Shown: one piece after another, positions 6,831 to 7,894 of the stretch
Numbering within the stretch: position 1 is the stretch's first letter
Layout of the letters: every line of letters begins with the position of its first letter
Assembly: GCA_946549475.1 (NCBI GenBank)
Contig: CAMNQO010000077.1
Span: forward strand, 1-7,894
From: an uncultured Bacteroidales bacterium
Lineage (GTDB): Bacteria > Bacteroidota > Bacteroidia > Bacteroidales > UBA932
Length of the DNA stretch: 7,894 nucleotides
Direction: 5' to 3'
The notes under the pieces: generated by a model
What the model saw: only the letters and a program-made list of their open reading frames with translations
Told to the model about the DNA's origin: nothing
Databases searched by the model: none
Position numbers and translations under genes: made by a program

Positions 6831-7227
6831 ATTCTTCCAGCATCTGTGTAAACGAGGGAGCCTGCGACAAAAACACGCAGCCCGTCTCATTTCTCTTGCA
6901 AATATAGGTATTTTGTCCGTTGGTCGCTACGATAAAAGGTACATCGAGGACATAATTGTAACGAAATATCTGATCCGCGACCTCGCGCGTAAGCGGGACA
7001 TCCGGGCGTTTGCATTCCACCACCATCATCGGATGCAGGTCGCGGGCAAAGACCACGATGTCCGCCCGCAGTTTCTTCCGGCCCAGCGCAAAGGCGACTT
7101 CGCTGTTCATCATCGGATAGGGAACCTGCATTTCTTCATGCAGGAAACGGATGAACCATTGCCTGACCCGCTCTTCGGGCGTGAGGGCGACTTCTTTTTT
7201 GCGAAGGGGGTCGAATACTTTTTCCAT
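6793..7227 (-). CDS. orphan HsdR N-terminal-type (PD-(D/E)XK) nuclease-domain protein
   Basis: A 144-residue protein resembling only the N-terminal endonuclease domain of type I restriction subunit HsdR (HSDR_N family). The PD-(D/E)XK core is visible: Asp56 in RADIVV and Glu71-Cys-Lys73 in MVVECKRP, with Glu43 (NSEV) as a possible further acidic residue and Gln86 in the following helix. The catalytic set appears intact, so nuclease activity is possible but not shown. There is no helicase domain, and no HsdM or HsdS nearby, so this is not a working type I system. Standalone proteins of this kind are, to my knowledge, common in Bacteroidota as 'type I restriction enzyme HsdR N-terminal domain' proteins of unknown role. 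It begins six bases after the lipid kinase stop with AGAGGG overlapping that stop as the likely ribosome binding site, and its 3' end overlaps cca by 38 bases. Confidence 0.85.
   Translation of the reverse strand: MEKVFDPLRKKEVALTPEERVRQWFIRFLHEEMQVPYPMMNSEVAFALGRKKLRADIVVFARDLHPMMVVECKRPDVPLTREVADQIFRYNYVLDVPFIVATNGQNTYICKRNETGCVFLSQAPSFTQMLEEYERYHNRGLSRP
6899..6906 (-). promoter_or_regulatory. possible internal -7 box upstream of cca
   Basis: TATATTTG on the minus strand, identical to the box before the hydrolase gene, lies within the 3' part of the HsdR-N gene. Initiation at the usual distance would fall near 6892, giving a leader of about 60 bases to the cca ATG at 6830. No TTTG is seen at the -33 position, so the evidence is only the octamer, its position and the local A/T richness. 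Confidence 0.27.
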
Positions 7228-7233
7228 TTCCCT

Positions 7234-7894
7234 CTATTTCAGCATGCTGACGATGTTTATCTTCTCCGGAACTATAGCCAGGTGGATCGGCGTGGCCGCG
7301 ACGATTTCCCCGTCCGCTTCCATCATTTCTTCCGTACCCGCCAGGACATCGATCTCGAAACTTTTTCCTTTGACGAATACCAGTTGTTTAACCTTGTCCA
7401 GCGTACCGGTGAACAGGCGCGGCATCTTGGTCAGCAGGGTCATCAGGGGCAGCCTGGGTACCAGGGTCATATCCAGCCATCCGTCATCAAACACAGCGCC
7501 GGGGCATTGTCTCATCCCGCCGCCGCAGTACGGCCCGATGGCAAACGCGATGGAGTAGAACGGGCCGCGGTACACTTCCCGGCCGTCCGCCTTTACGCAC
7601 ACGGGAGAGGGCTTGTAGCGGAAAATATTGTACAGCAGGGACTGTACATACAAGAATTTGCCGGAGCGTCCCCTGTCTTTGCAGGCATTGACCTGACGGC
7701 ATACCATGGCGTCAAATCCGATGCCGCCGACATTGAGCATGTAAGACTTCTTCCCGCCCGAGGTGATTTCCACGATGTCCTGCCGGCCGAAAGACTCGTT
7801 TTCCAACAGGGGCACCCAGTCTTCGATGCGGTGGCTGAGGTGATGCCCTTTCGCCCAGTCATTGCCGGAGCCGACAGGCAACACGCCCAGGGTG
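7234..7894 (-). CDS. diacylglycerol kinase family lipid kinase, 5' part outside the window
   Basis: The C-terminal 219 codons of a lipid kinase of the DgkB/YegS type, which phosphorylates diacylglycerol or a related lipid with ATP at the inner face of the membrane. The visible frame begins at the window edge with TLGVLPVGSGNDWA, the conserved nucleotide-binding segment that in this family follows the GGDGT motif; GGDGT itself and the N-terminal lobe (roughly 70-90 residues) lie beyond 7894. Then come NVGGIGFDA, the GPYCGGGM segment, GAVFDDGWLDMTLV and the closing ADGE motif, all usual for the C-terminal beta-sandwich domain. A GTG at 7884 is not a real start, since it falls inside the nucleotide-binding strand. 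It is the first visible gene of the minus-strand cluster, and its stop is six bases before the HsdR-N start. The lipid substrate cannot be told from sequence. Confidence 0.9.
   Translation of the reverse strand, partial: TLGVLPVGSGNDWAKGHHLSHRIEDWVPLLENESFGRQDIVEITSGGKKSYMLNVGGIGFDAMVCRQVNACKDRGRSGKFLYVQSLLYNIFRYKPSPVCVKADGREVYRGPFYSIAFAIGPYCGGGMRQCPGAVFDDGWLDMTLVPRLPLMTLLTKMPRLFTGTLDKVKQLVFVKGKSFEIDVLAGTEEMMEADGEIVAATPIHLAIVPEKINIVSMLK

Noticed and set aside
6831..6890. Upstream ATG adding 20 residues to Cca
   Set aside because: The extension is Arg/Cys-rich, unlike the family N terminus, and lies within the coding sequence of the HsdR-N gene. The ATG at 6830 matches the usual start.
6793..7227. 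A type I restriction-modification system
   Set aside because: Only the N-terminal nuclease-like domain is present; no helicase motor, methyltransferase or specificity subunit is in the window.

Overview
The window looks like chromosomal DNA of a member of the Bacteroidota, most likely order Bacteroidales. Three octamers match the TAnnTTTG -7 promoter box of this phylum. Almost no gene has a Shine-Dalgarno sequence, and the proteins (CCA-adding enzyme, XerC, short HPF, orphan HsdR-N domain) resemble Bacteroidales types. Base composition looks moderately GC-rich by eye. This is a judgement from sequence features, since no database search was possible.

Layout: a 60-base non-coding strip at the left edge carries a promoter-like box. 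It is followed by one plus-strand gene for an alpha/beta hydrolase (61-792). Everything else is on the minus strand and reads right to left: a lipid kinase of the diacylglycerol kinase family (cut by the right edge), an orphan HsdR N-terminal-type nuclease domain, CCA tRNA nucleotidyltransferase, a XerC-type tyrosine recombinase, the ribosome hibernation factor HPF, DNA polymerase III delta (holA), and an ABC-2 exporter pair (ATPase, then permease). Spacings are +6, -38, -14, in-frame continuation, +12, -4 and -4 bases, so the seven or eight minus-strand cistrons probably share a transcript. The last one runs 15 bases into the convergent hydrolase gene.

Most of the genes are housekeeping: tRNA 3'-end maturation, chromosome dimer resolution, ribosome dormancy, clamp loading, lipid phosphorylation and export. 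I see no complete restriction-modification, CRISPR, prophage, IS or toxin-antitoxin system. No gene-free stretch exceeds 60 bases.

The most unusual point is the xerC/hpf junction. The xerC frame has no stop of its own. It passes through a run of eight A and continues in frame into hpf, giving a potential 435-residue XerC-HPF protein. A one-base loss in the A run would end XerC at a TAA, and hpf keeps its own GGAGGT ribosome binding site and ATG. This could be a true fusion, a slippage switch, or a homopolymer error or variant.
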